In this document: positions 46,276-54,612 of the stretch, in pieces | How the letters are laid out: every line of letters begins with the position of its first letter | Position numbering within the stretch: the stretch's first letter is position 1 | NCBI RefSeq assembly: GCF_009696265.1 | Contig: NZ_VUMH01000003.1 | Coordinates: 208,112 to 272,111 of the forward strand | Length of the DNA: 64,000 nt | DNA from: Desulfovibrio porci | Lineage (GTDB): Bacteria; Desulfobacterota; Desulfovibrionia; Desulfovibrionales; Desulfovibrionaceae | Reading direction: 5' to 3' | Position numbers and translations under genes: made by a program | Notes under the pieces: model-generated | Seen by the model: only the letters and a program-made list of their open reading frames with translations | Told to the model about the DNA's origin: nothing | Database searches by the model: none

Positions 46276-47526
46276 GTGAGCCGCACTGTAACGCAGCCCC
46301 TGCGCGAAGGCTTCACTACAGGCACAGCGGCCACAGGCGCGGCTCTGGCCGCCCTGATCCTGCTGCGCACGGGCCGCGCGCCCCAAAACGTGGACGTACC
46401 TCTGCCGCCTTTCATGCCCGCTGCCGGGGAAAATTCCTTTTCCGGCCGTTGCGCCAGGGACCGGCGCGTGCTGCCCGTGGCGCACTGCGCTCCGGGGCTT
46501 GCTCGGGAGCTGTTGGAGAGGCCGGTCCCGGAACTTGAATCATATCTGATGTCGGGCCAGACACCCGGCCCGGATGAAAGCGCCGCGCTCAAGGCGGCCC
46601 ACGCCTCCATCCGCAAAGACGGCGGCGACGATCCGGACGCCACCTCGGGCGCGCTGATTACGGCCAGCGTCGTTCTGCGCGACTGCCCGGCGCGCCCCTT
46701 GCCGCCGCATGATCAGGATTTCACGCACATTGAGGGCGGCCCCGGCGTGGGCCGCGTAACCATGCCCGGCCTGCCCCTGCCCGTGGGCGCGGCGGCCATC
46801 AATCCCGCACCGCGAGAGCAACTCCGTTTCGCCCTGGGGCGGGAGGCCGCGCGCCTGGCCGCCCTCGGCGCGCCCTGCCCGCCCCTGACCGTCATCGTCA
46901 GCGTGCCGCGCGGTGCGGACATCGCCCGGCATACCTTCAATCCGCGTCTGGGCATTGTGGGCGGCATTTCCATTCTGGGCACGCAGGGCACGGTGCGCCC
47001 ATACAGCCACGCGGCCTGGCGGGCCACCATTGAACAGGGGCTGCGCGTAGCCCTGGCCACAGGCTGCCGGACTGTCTGTCTGTCCACCGGGCGGCGTTCG
47101 GAAAAGCTGCTCATGGCCCGCTATCCGGACCTCGCGCCCCAATGTTTCGTCCAGGCCGCCGATTTCGCGGAATTTTCATTGCGCGAAGCCGGATCTCTGC
47201 CGTTCGAGCGACTGGTCTGGGGCTGCTTTTTCGGCAAGCTCGCCAAGCTGGCCCAAGGGCATGCCTACACCCACGCCCGCGACGCCGACCTGGATATGGC
47301 CGCACTGGCGGAACTCTGCCGAAAAGCGGGCGCGGCCTGCGCCCCGGCCGTGGCCGCATGCGTGACCGCCGCGCACGCGCTGGAACTGCTGCTGGCCGAC
47401 CCCGCCGGGGCGGACGCGCTGGCCGTTGTGGCCCGTCTGGCAGCCCAGACCGCGCGAAATTTCGCGGGCCGCCCCGTGGCTCTGCACCTCTTTCACACTG
47501 ACGGCAGGGAATTGCTGGCGCTATGA
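46276..47526 (+). CDS. cbiD: Cobalt-precorrin-5B C1-methyltransferase CbiD
   Basis: 416 residues from GTG 46276 (VSRTVTQPLREGFTTGTAAT). The GFTTGTAATGAAL motif, EGGPGVGRVTMPGLP, and GGISILGTQGTVRPYS are CbiD hallmarks. Methylates carbon 1 in the anaerobic (cobalt-early) route. Upstream GTG/ATG choices within the racemase frame are ruled out as they overlap it. Its stop overlaps the cbiET start (ATGA). Confidence 0.94.
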   Translation: MSRTVTQPLREGFTTGTAATGAALAALILLRTGRAPQNVDVPLPPFMPAAGENSFSGRCARDRRVLPVAHCAPGLARELLERPVPELESYLMSGQTPGPDESAALKAAHASIRKDGGDDPDATSGALITASVVLRDCPARPLPPHDQDFTHIEGGPGVGRVTMPGLPLPVGAAAINPAPREQLRFALGREAARLAALGAPCPPLTVIVSVPRGADIARHTFNPRLGIVGGISILGTQGTVRPYSHAAWRATIEQGLRVALATGCRTVCLSTGRRSEKLLMARYPDLAPQCFVQAADFAEFSLREAGSLPFERLVWGCFFGKLAKLAQGHAYTHARDADLDMAALAELCRKAGAACAPAVAACVTAAHALELLLADPAGADALAVVARLAAQTARNFAGRPVALHLFHTDGRELLAL

Positions 47527-48974
47527 AAAAACAGGTTGTGCTTCCCGGCATCGCATTTACGGAAAGGCCGGAACCCGTGGACGCCGGGATCAGAGAAACC
47601 GGCGAGCAACGCTCCGAAAGCGCGCCGCCCGCAGCGGCTGAAGCAATGCTCCAGGCCGACGGCTGGCCGCCCATGGCGGACATGCTCCATTCACTTTTTG
47701 TTTTCGAACCGACCACGCCGGAACCCGCACCCATCACGGTGCTGGGGCTGGATTGCGGCGGCGCGCGCGGGCCGGCGGCCCTCACCGCTGAACAACGCGC
47801 TCTGCTTCAGGAAGCCGACGTGCTTTGCGGCGGCAAGGAACTGCTGGCGGCCTTTGAAGACGGGGATGGCCTCAAGGCCCGCCCGCTGCCCCTGACCCTG
47901 CCGCTAGAACCCCTGCTCAGCCGCCTGAGCCAGATGCGTGCCGCCGGGGAACGCGTGCTGCTGCTGGCCGACGGCGATCCGCTCTTTTTCGGCATCGGGG
48001 CCACTCTGGTGCGCCAGTTGGGCGCGGAGGCCGTACGCCTCATCCCGGCGGTCAGTTCCCTGCAGCAGGCCTGCGCCCGTCTGGCCCTGCCCTGGCACAA
48101 GGTCGTCTGCCTCTCCCTGCACGGGCGCGACGACCTGGGGCCGCTGAACGCGGCTTCGAGCAAAGGCGCGCCGCTCTGCATCCTCACCGACGCCCGCATG
48201 ACCCCGGACGTGCTGGCCCGCCACCTGCTGGACCGGGGCGTGGACTGGTTCACGGCCTGGATTTTCGAGCGCATGGGCGCACCCGACGAAGCCCGGCATC
48301 AGTTGAGCCTGGCCGAGACGGCCTGCCGCACCTTCGGCCCGGCCTGCACCCTGCTGCTGATTCCCGGCGAGCATCCCCGTAGGCCGCATCTGGGCCTGGA
48401 CGCGGAAGAACTGGCCGTGGAGGGCAAACTGATCACCAAAAAGCCGGTGCGCGCCGCCGCCTTGTCCCTCCTGCGCGTGGGGCCGCGCCATGTGGTCTGG
48501 GATATCGGTTCCGGCTCCGGGGCCGTGGCTCTGGAAGCCGCCGTGCTGGCCCACGAGGGCCGGGTGGTGGCTGTGGAGCGCAGCGCCGGGCGGGCCATGA
48601 GCATCCAGGAAAACCGCCGCCGTTTCGGGGCCGCCATTCTGGACGTCTGCCTGGGCCAGGCTCCGGAATGCCTGCCCTCTCTGCCCGACCCGCAACGGGT
48701 CTTCATCGGCGGAGGCCTGTCCGGCGAGGACGCCGAGGACATTCTGGGGCATGTCTGCCACCGCCTGCCTCCCGGCGGGCGGCTGGTGGCCAGTTGCGTG
48801 CTGCTGGATACCTTTTGCCTCTGCCGCCGCTTTCTGGAAGGCCTGGGCTGGCCGCTGGAAATCATGCAGGTTCAGGCTTCCGAGGCTCGCGAACTGGCCG
48901 GAGATCTGCATCTGGCGGCCCTGAACCCGGTCTTTCTGCTGGCCGCGCAAAAACCCGCGTCCGGCGGCGCGTAA
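47523..48974 (+). CDS. CbiET fusion: cobalt-precorrin-7/6B methyltransferase-decarboxylase
   Basis: 483 residues. The CbiE half has LLLADGDPLFFGIGATLV; the CbiT half has the class I motif VWDIGSGSGAVALEAA and GGGLSGEDAEDILGHV. Fusions are called CobL/CbiET; they methylate C5 and C15 and decarboxylate the C12 acetate. The N-terminus has about 70 extra residues before ITVLGLDCGG, without recognised domain and including an Ala/Glu-rich stretch. Overlaps cbiD and is followed by cbiF after ten bases. Confidence 0.94.
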   Translation: MKKQVVLPGIAFTERPEPVDAGIRETGEQRSESAPPAAAEAMLQADGWPPMADMLHSLFVFEPTTPEPAPITVLGLDCGGARGPAALTAEQRALLQEADVLCGGKELLAAFEDGDGLKARPLPLTLPLEPLLSRLSQMRAAGERVLLLADGDPLFFGIGATLVRQLGAEAVRLIPAVSSLQQACARLALPWHKVVCLSLHGRDDLGPLNAASSKGAPLCILTDARMTPDVLARHLLDRGVDWFTAWIFERMGAPDEARHQLSLAETACRTFGPACTLLLIPGEHPRRPHLGLDAEELAVEGKLITKKPVRAAALSLLRVGPRHVVWDIGSGSGAVALEAAVLAHEGRVVAVERSAGRAMSIQENRRRFGAAILDVCLGQAPECLPSLPDPQRVFIGGGLSGEDAEDILGHVCHRLPPGGRLVASCVLLDTFCLCRRFLEGLGWPLEIMQVQASEARELAGDLHLAALNPVFLLAAQKPASGGA

Positions 48975-48984
48975 AGGAACTTCC

Positions 48985-49785
48985 ATGCGAGACACGGAAA
49001 CAAAGCCGCAGCAGGCGGTGACAGGTCTGGTATCCTTTGTGGGGGCCGGGCCGGGCGATCCCGAACTGCTGACCATCAAGGGCCGTAAAGCCATTGAAGA
49101 GGCCGGGCTGGTGCTCTACGCCGGTTCTCTGGTGCCCCCGGAGGTGGTGGCCTGCGCCGGGCCTGACGCGCTGGTGGCGGATTCCGCGCCGCTGACGCTG
49201 GAGCAATGCCATGCGCTGGTGCGCGACGCGGCCCTGGCGGGCAAAAACGTGGCCCGCGTGCACACGGGCGACCCCTCGCTGTATGGAGCGTTGCGCGAAC
49301 AGGCCGAACTGCTGGAACGCGACGGCATTCCCTGGCGGGTGATCCCCGGCGTCACGGCGGCCTGCGCGGCGGCGGCCGCCGCGGGCGTGGCCTTTACCGT
49401 GCCGGAAGTGACCCAGAGCCTGATGATCAGCCGCATGGAGGGCCGCACCCCGGTGCCGGAACGCGAACGCCTGGCCGCCCTGGCGGCGCACAAAACCTCG
49501 CTGGCCGTCTATCTTTCCGCCCATTCGGCCTCGGCCCTTCAGGCCGAACTGGCCCGCAGCCTGCCCCCGGAAACGCCGGTGCTCTGCGCTCATCGCGTGG
49601 GCTGGCCGGACCAGCAGCTGCACTGGACCAAGCTGGGCGATCTGGCCCGCTGCGTGGAAGAGCACGGCATCACCCGCCAGACCATATTTCTGATTCTGCC
49701 CGGCGAACTGGAAAAAGGCGCGGTCTCACGCCTGTACGCGGCGGACTTCAGCCACGGCCGACGCAAGAGCGGGAGAAAAATCTGA
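48985..49785 (+). CDS. cbiF: Cobalt-precorrin-4 C11-methyltransferase CbiF
   Basis: 266 residues. VSFVGAGPGDPELLTIKG at the N-terminus, VHTGDPSLYGALREQ and VIPGVTAACAAAAAAG are classic SUMT-fold precorrin methyltransferase motifs. Adds a methyl group at C11 of the corrin ring. AAAGGAA is five bases upstream of the ATG. Last of three cobalamin genes in this run; other cbi genes must be elsewhere. Confidence 0.93.
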   Translation: MRDTETKPQQAVTGLVSFVGAGPGDPELLTIKGRKAIEEAGLVLYAGSLVPPEVVACAGPDALVADSAPLTLEQCHALVRDAALAGKNVARVHTGDPSLYGALREQAELLERDGIPWRVIPGVTAACAAAAAAGVAFTVPEVTQSLMISRMEGRTPVPERERLAALAAHKTSLAVYLSAHSASALQAELARSLPPETPVLCAHRVGWPDQQLHWTKLGDLARCVEEHGITRQTIFLILPGELEKGAVSRLYAADFSHGRRKSGRKI

Positions 49786-49925
49786 CCCCGGAGCTGCCCG
49801 CCGCGCCGCGTGCCGATTACCCCGCCTTCCCGCCCCGTCGTATCTGGACATTTAACGCTTGAAATGCTGGCTCGCGGCGGGCAAAGCCGTCTGCTTGCGC
49901 ATTCTTGCGGAACAGGACGCGCATT

Positions 49926-50138
49926 TCATGCCTGAACGGCTCCAGCCTGCCTGAAACGGCGGTAAAAGCCCTGCATGAGTGCGCCCATATATTCCAGCTT
50001 CTGGTACACGGTCATCTCGCCGTCATAGTCGAAACAGAACTGGCGCTTGCCCTCCACGGGCCGCCAGGCCGCGAAGGCTTCGTCCGTGAGGGCGAAGGCG
50101 TATTCCTCCGGCGTCATTCTGGGGCTGAGCAGCAGCAT
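49926..50138 (-). CDS. Small protein, 70 residues, unknown
   Basis: ATG 50138 has GGGAGG four bases upstream, an unusually strong site. The product MLLLSPRMTPEEYAFALTDE continues with a Tyr- and Phe-rich FDYDGEMTVYQKLEYMGALM. It has no signal or membrane segment and no family recognised. It lies downstream of the terminator for the gene at 50428. Confidence 0.6.
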   Translation of the reverse strand: MLLLSPRMTPEEYAFALTDEAFAAWRPVEGKRQFCFDYDGEMTVYQKLEYMGALMQGFYRRFRQAGAVQA

Positions 50139-50234
50139 GATTCCTCCCTTGCGCATGGCCGTTTTTCGATTCTAGACGACGGGGCAAAAAAAGCAAAGGC
50201 GCGGACGCTTCCGCCGCTTCCTCCGCCAGGACCG

Positions 50235-50265
50235 AAAAAAGGGAGGAGCCCCCACGGCCCCTCCC
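50235..50265 (-). terminator. Intrinsic terminator after the 50428 gene
   Basis: On the minus strand GGGAGGGGCC pairs with the GGCTCCTCCC side (one bulge) and ends in TTTTTT. It ends the transcript of the small protein at 50428-50709, before the next small gene. Confidence 0.85.
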
Positions 50266-50427
50266 ATTCTGAGTGGAGATATGCTGGAACACGGATCAGC
50301 AGATCAACCCCTTTCATGTCACGGAAAGGTGATGCGTTCCGGTTATGCCGTGCGGCGGGTTACGCCGCGCTACGGCTGTTTTGCCCGCCCGGCGCGTGAA
50401 TGCGGGGCATGGCATGGGTTTGGCGCG

Positions 50428-50709
50428 TTATTGCGCGGGCGCGTCAGGGCAGGTCTGCACCAGAGCCAAGGCCAGTCGCGCCAGAGAGCTTTCCGGCGCG
50501 GCGCGCCCGCCGCACAGCCGGTTGCGTACGAAACCGGCCATATCCAGAGCCAGGGCCGCGTCGTCGGGGACAAAGCGGCTGGCCTTTTTATTGTCTTCCA
50601 AAATGGCAAGATAACGCGTAAGCCGGGCCAGGTCCTGCCTGGCTTCGGGATCGGCGTCATCCTGCGCGGCCTTCGCCGTTAGGGATGCGTCAGTTAAGAT
50701 AAGCGACAT
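50428..50709 (-). CDS. Small protein, 93 residues, unknown
   Basis: Starts at ATG 50709 with GGGAGG upstream; ATG 50715 is too close to that site. Contains LARLTRYLAILEDNKKASRF and ends in a Ala/Leu-rich helix. No domain recognised. It is oriented away from nfnA and has its own terminator, so it is probably a single-gene unit. Confidence 0.55.
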   Translation of the reverse strand: MSLILTDASLTAKAAQDDADPEARQDLARLTRYLAILEDNKKASRFVPDDAALALDMAGFVRNRLCGGRAAPESSLARLALALVQTCPDAPAQ

Positions 50710-51142
50710 GTCCATTCCTCCCTGAATGGATCACTGCTTCCCTGCAACGGGGTAGTCTGATCCGCCTCCTTATGGTTTGCTGTTACGTTCTCCCCTTTCC
50801 CCACTCAACACTGTTCTTATCGGCCTGTCGACAAGGCTCTTAAGGGGCGGGCGTAAAAAAAATTCATTTTGACTGGATATTCAAACAAACCGGGCGCTGA
50901 CGGACGCCAAAGCCATGTGAAACAAGGCACTTGGCCGTCCGCCAAGCTTGCCACACTGTTCATTCGCGGCTACGGTAGTGCAAATTGTTTCGCCGGAAGC
51001 GCGGTTTTTGACTCGCTCCGCCGCCTCGGACGGCGCGTTGCCCTCCAGGGCAACGGCTCGTGTTGCGCCTCTTGTTGCACCCTTGCCTTGAGGACGCAAC
51101 GCCAGTCTGCCGCCAAAGGCCAATTGCAGCACAGGAGAGCAT
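50710..51142. other. Divergent intergenic region upstream of nfnA, no gene seen
   Basis: 433 bases. No gene, tRNA or repeat was found. A patch of As and Ts near 50855-50885 marks the likely promoter area for one or both flanking genes. No Rex-type operator (TTGTGA palindrome) was seen. Confidence 0.45.
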
Positions 51143-51985
51143 ATGCCGACACCCATTCTGCACAAGGAAAGCCTGATCCCGGGCAAAACCAGCAAACTGG
51201 TCCTGCACGCGCCGCACATCGCCCAAAAGGCGCACCCGGGCCACTTCGTCATGTTGCGCATGACCCCCACGGGCGAGCGCATTCCCCTGACCATTGCCGA
51301 CACTGATGCGGCCAACGGCACCATCACCATCGTCTATCTGGTTCTGGGCAAAAGCACGGCCCTGCTGGAAACCCTCAAGGAAGGCGACGCCATTCCGGAC
51401 GTCTGCGGCCCGCTGGGGCATCCCACGCACATTGAAAAAAAAGGCACCGTGATCTGTGTGGGCGGCGGCACGGGCATCGCCGCCATGCACCACATCGCCA
51501 AGGGACATTCCCGCGCGGGCAACCGGGTGGTGGGCATTATCGGCGCGCGCAGCAAGGATCTGCTGCTCTTTGAAAAAGAGCTCTCCTCCTTCGCGGACGA
51601 ACTGCTGATCTCCACCGACGACGGCAGCTACGGACACAAGGGCCTGGTCACGGACCTGCTGCGCGACCGGCTGGAAAAGGACAAGACAGTTTTCGAAGTT
51701 GTGGCTGTGGGCCCGGTGCCCATGATGGCCGCCGTGGCCGACACCACCCGCCCCTTCGGCGTGAAGACCACGGTGAGCCTCAACCCCATCATGGTGGACG
51801 GCATCGGCATGTGCGGCGCCTGTCGCGTGAGCGTGGGCGGCAAGACCAAGTTCGCCTGCGTGGACGGGCCGGAATTTGACGGGCATGAAGTGGACTTCCC
51901 TGAACTGCGCCGCCGCCTCTCCGCCTATCGCGATCAGGAAAGAACCTCTTTCGACTCCTACAACGGGTGCGCTCATGGAAACTAA
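51143..51985 (+). CDS. nfnA: NfnA: FAD/NAD and 2Fe-2S subunit of bifurcating ferredoxin:NADP oxidoreductase
   Basis: 280 residues. FNR-like fold: GHFVMLRM and IPLTIAD for FAD, ICVGGGTGIAAMHHIAKGHS for pyridine nucleotide. The C-terminal 2Fe-2S site is GIGMCGACRVSVGG with a further Cys (FACVDGPEFDG). In NfnAB NADH, NADPH and ferredoxin are coupled. CAGGAG seven bases upstream. The nfnB ATG overlaps its 3' end by 11 bases. Confidence 0.94.
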   Translation: MPTPILHKESLIPGKTSKLVLHAPHIAQKAHPGHFVMLRMTPTGERIPLTIADTDAANGTITIVYLVLGKSTALLETLKEGDAIPDVCGPLGHPTHIEKKGTVICVGGGTGIAAMHHIAKGHSRAGNRVVGIIGARSKDLLLFEKELSSFADELLISTDDGSYGHKGLVTDLLRDRLEKDKTVFEVVAVGPVPMMAAVADTTRPFGVKTTVSLNPIMVDGIGMCGACRVSVGGKTKFACVDGPEFDGHEVDFPELRRRLSAYRDQERTSFDSYNGCAHGN

Positions 51986-53393
51986 GAAAGCCAAAAAACC
52001 GCTGGCCCCCAGGGTGGACATGCCCTGTCAGCCCGCCGAAGTGCGGCGTTCCAATTTTGAGGAAGTGGCCCTGGGCTACACCAAAGAAATGGCCGTGGAA
52101 GAAGCCTCGCGCTGCCTCCAGTGCAAAAAGCCGCTCTGCGTTTCGGGCTGTCCGGTGGAAGTGCCCATCCGCGACTTCATCGGCGAAGTGGCGCGCGGCA
52201 ATATGGACGCGGCCTACCGGATCATCAAATCCACCAACAGTCTGCCCGCCGTCTGCGGCCGCGTCTGCCCGCAGGAAAACCAGTGCGAGGGCAAATGCAT
52301 TCTGAAGGCCAAGGGCCAGCCCATCGCCATCGGCCGCCTGGAACGCTTTGTGGCCGACACCTACATCGCCGCCACGGCCTGTGAGCAGGTCACGGGCACC
52401 AATGCCTGCGCCGTGCCCCAGTGCGGCAAAAAAGTGGCCTGCATCGGCTCCGGCCCCTCCTCCCTGACCTGCGCGGGCGTCTGCGCCGCCGCGGGCATCA
52501 AGGTGGACGTCTTTGAAGCCCTGCACGAGCCGGGCGGCGTGCTGATTTACGGCATCCCGGCCTTCCGTCTGCCCAAGAACGTGGTCGCCACGGAAATCAA
52601 CGGCCTGCGCCAGGCGGGCGTGGGCTTCCACATGAACTACGTGGGCGGCCGCACCCTGGACGTGGCCGAACTGCGCAAGGAATACAACGCCGTGTTCATC
52701 GGCGTGGGCGCGGGCCTGCCGGTCTTTCTGGGCGTGCCCGGCGAAAACCTGGTGGGCGTGTTCTCGGCCAACGAATACCTGACCCGTGTGAATCTGGGCC
52801 GCGCCTATGACTTCCCGAAGCAGGACACTCCGGCCTTCCCCGGCAAGAACGTCACCGTCTTCGGCGCGGGCAACGTGGCCATGGACGCGGCGCGTACGGC
52901 CCTGCGCATGGGCGCGGACAACGTCTACATCGTCTACCGCCGCACCAAGGCTGAAATGCCCGCCCGCCGCGAGGAAATCGAACACGCGGAGGAAGAGGGC
53001 GTGCAGTTCGCCATGCTGGCGGCGCCCCTGCGCTTCAACGGCGACGCCGAAATGCGCCTGCAGTCCGTGACCTTGCAAAAAATGGAACTGGGCGAACCCG
53101 ACGCTTCGGGCCGCCGCCGCCCCGTGCCCGTGGAGGGCGAGGTGTACGACCTGCCCACGGACCTGGCCATTGTGGCTTTGGGCACCCGTTCCAACCCCAT
53201 TCTGCTGGACGCCACGCCCGACCTGGAGCAGAATAAGTGGGGCTACATCCAGACCAATGAAGAAACCGGCGAAACGTCCATTCCCAACGTCTTTGCCGGG
53301 GGCGACATCGTCACCGGCGCGGCCACGGTCATTCTGGCCATGGGCGCGGGGCGAAAGGCCGGGCAGGAAATTGTAAAGAGACTCATCGGATAG
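51975..53393 (+). CDS. nfnB: NfnB: GltD-like flavin subunit with two 4Fe-4S clusters
   Basis: 472 residues from ATG 51975. The N-terminal cysteine groups CLQCKKPLCVSGCPVEVP and CGRVCPQENQCEGKCIL carry two 4Fe-4S clusters. The Rossmann motif IGSGPSSLTCAGVCAAAG for FAD and a second for NADP (VFGAGNVAMDAARTALRMGA) follow. The end GGDIVTGAATVILAMGAGRK is the glutamate-synthase small-subunit-type signature. It bifurcates electrons from NADPH to NAD and ferredoxin, or the reverse. Confidence 0.94.
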   Translation: METKKAKKPLAPRVDMPCQPAEVRRSNFEEVALGYTKEMAVEEASRCLQCKKPLCVSGCPVEVPIRDFIGEVARGNMDAAYRIIKSTNSLPAVCGRVCPQENQCEGKCILKAKGQPIAIGRLERFVADTYIAATACEQVTGTNACAVPQCGKKVACIGSGPSSLTCAGVCAAAGIKVDVFEALHEPGGVLIYGIPAFRLPKNVVATEINGLRQAGVGFHMNYVGGRTLDVAELRKEYNAVFIGVGAGLPVFLGVPGENLVGVFSANEYLTRVNLGRAYDFPKQDTPAFPGKNVTVFGAGNVAMDAARTALRMGADNVYIVYRRTKAEMPARREEIEHAEEEGVQFAMLAAPLRFNGDAEMRLQSVTLQKMELGEPDASGRRRPVPVEGEVYDLPTDLAIVALGTRSNPILLDATPDLEQNKWGYIQTNEETGETSIPNVFAGGDIVTGAATVILAMGAGRKAGQEIVKRLIG

Positions 53394-53424
53394 CACCGGC
53401 GTCGTAAAAGACGGACTTTTACCT

Positions 53425-53571
53425 GGCGGCGTTTCTCAAAAGATGTATTTTGCTTTCCGGCAAGGAAGCCGCCGATGACGGATCAGGGATAGTATCTTTA
53501 TAATACAGACCTGACCGGCATCGGCGGCTGACGCGGCCGGGGGGCAACAGACGCTTTTGAGAAGCTCCGCC
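53425..53571. repeat. Long imperfect palindromic element upstream of the PHP gene
   Basis: Ends GGCGGCGTTTCTCAAAAG (53425) and, inverted, GGCGGAGCTTCTCAAAAG (53571), 16 of 18 matching. An inner palindrome, GCCGCCGATG (53468-53477) with CATCGGCGGC (53519-53528), flanks an AT-rich centre. Its right end is 10 bases before the PHP start, so it may supply the promoter or RNA structure. Confidence 0.7.
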
Positions 53572-53581
53572 TGAAAAAATT

Positions 53582-54418
53582 ATGATAACAGTCGATCTGC
53601 ACACCCATACCAAGTATTCCCACGGGGCGAACACGCCCGCGGAGATGTATGCTTCAGCCCTGGACAAGGGCCTGACCCTGCTGGGTTTTTCCGAACACTC
53701 GCCGCGCCCGCAGGGCTTTGACTACCAGCACGAATACCGTGAGCGGCTCAGCCGCCATCTGCCGGACTACGCCCGCGAGGTGCTGGCGCTCAAGGCCGCG
53801 CCGCGCGAAGGGGCGCACGGCCCCTGCCGGGTGCTTTTCGGCATGGAAATGGACTGGCTGGACGGGCAGGAGGACTTTACCCGCACCGCCTGCAAGGCCT
53901 ATGACTTCGACTATCTCTTGGGCAGCGTGCATTTTCTTGGGCGCTGGGGCTTTGACGACGGCGTGGAGCCCTGGAAAAACGCCTCCCAGGAGGAGTGCGA
54001 AAGCCGCTATACGGCCTATTTCACGGCCTGGGAGGCCATGCTCCGCTCCGGCCTGTTCAATATCGCGGCCCACCCGGACCTGATCAAAATTTTCTCCGTG
54101 GAGCAGTTCCACATCTGGCTGGCCAAGCTGGAGAGCCTGGCGCACATCCGCCGCTGCCTGACGGCCCTGCGCGATGCGGGCATGGCTATGGAAATCTCCT
54201 CGGCCGGGCTGCGCAAAACCTGCCGCGAAATCTACCCGGCCCCGCCGATCATGGCCCTGGCCGCCGAGCTGGGCCTGCCCGTCAGCTTCGCCTCGGACGC
54301 CCACGGCACGGACGACGTGGCTTACGGCTTCGCGCGGCTGGCCTCCTACGCCAAGGCCTTCGGCTTCACGGAATATGTGTTTTTCGACAAGGGACGGATG
54401 ACCGCCCTCCCTCTGTAG
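53582..54418 (+). CDS. PHP-domain phosphoesterase (histidinol-phosphatase-like)
   Basis: 278 residues. Metal ligands are seen in DLHTHTKYSHG, GFSEHSPRP, LFGMEMDWL, NIAAHPDLI and FASDAHGTDD, the arrangement of PHP proteins such as HisK. Histidinol phosphate or another phosphoester is the likely substrate. No strong RBS lies before ATG 53582. The gene is flanked on both sides by palindromic elements, and its TAG stop begins the downstream one. Confidence 0.88.
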   Translation: MITVDLHTHTKYSHGANTPAEMYASALDKGLTLLGFSEHSPRPQGFDYQHEYRERLSRHLPDYAREVLALKAAPREGAHGPCRVLFGMEMDWLDGQEDFTRTACKAYDFDYLLGSVHFLGRWGFDDGVEPWKNASQEECESRYTAYFTAWEAMLRSGLFNIAAHPDLIKIFSVEQFHIWLAKLESLAHIRRCLTALRDAGMAMEISSAGLRKTCREIYPAPPIMALAAELGLPVSFASDAHGTDDVAYGFARLASYAKAFGFTEYVFFDKGRMTALPL

Positions 54419-54566
54419 AGGGTGTCGCCATGCGCGTCTTTCCGGTTACCTCTGCGTCGAAATTCGCCTTTTATTCCGGTCGAGTACCAAAAGAGTGCAC
54501 TTCCTTCATAAAAGGCTCTTTCTCCTTGATATAACACGAAAATTCATCTTATGGCGACACCTTCTA
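54416..54566. repeat. Palindromic element overlapping the PHP stop codon
   Basis: TAGAGGGTGTCGCCAT (54416-54431) and, inverted, TAGAAGGTGTCGCCAT (54566) are 15 of 16 identical. An inner AAAGAG/CTCTTT hairpin lies around 54490-54521. The first three bases are the TAG stop of the PHP gene. Confidence 0.75.
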
Positions 54567-54592
54567 GATTGCTCAAGTGTTACATGCTCTAA
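54563..54592. repeat. Short TTAGAGCA-type repeat
   Basis: The sequence TCTAGATTGCTC ... TGCTCTAA, read inverted as TTAGAGCATG ... GAGCAATCTAGA, carries the same ends as the 14388 and 56263 elements but is only 30 bases long. It adjoins the element at 54416. Confidence 0.5.
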
Positions 54593-54612
54593 CCGCAACA
54601 CCGACACGAGCC

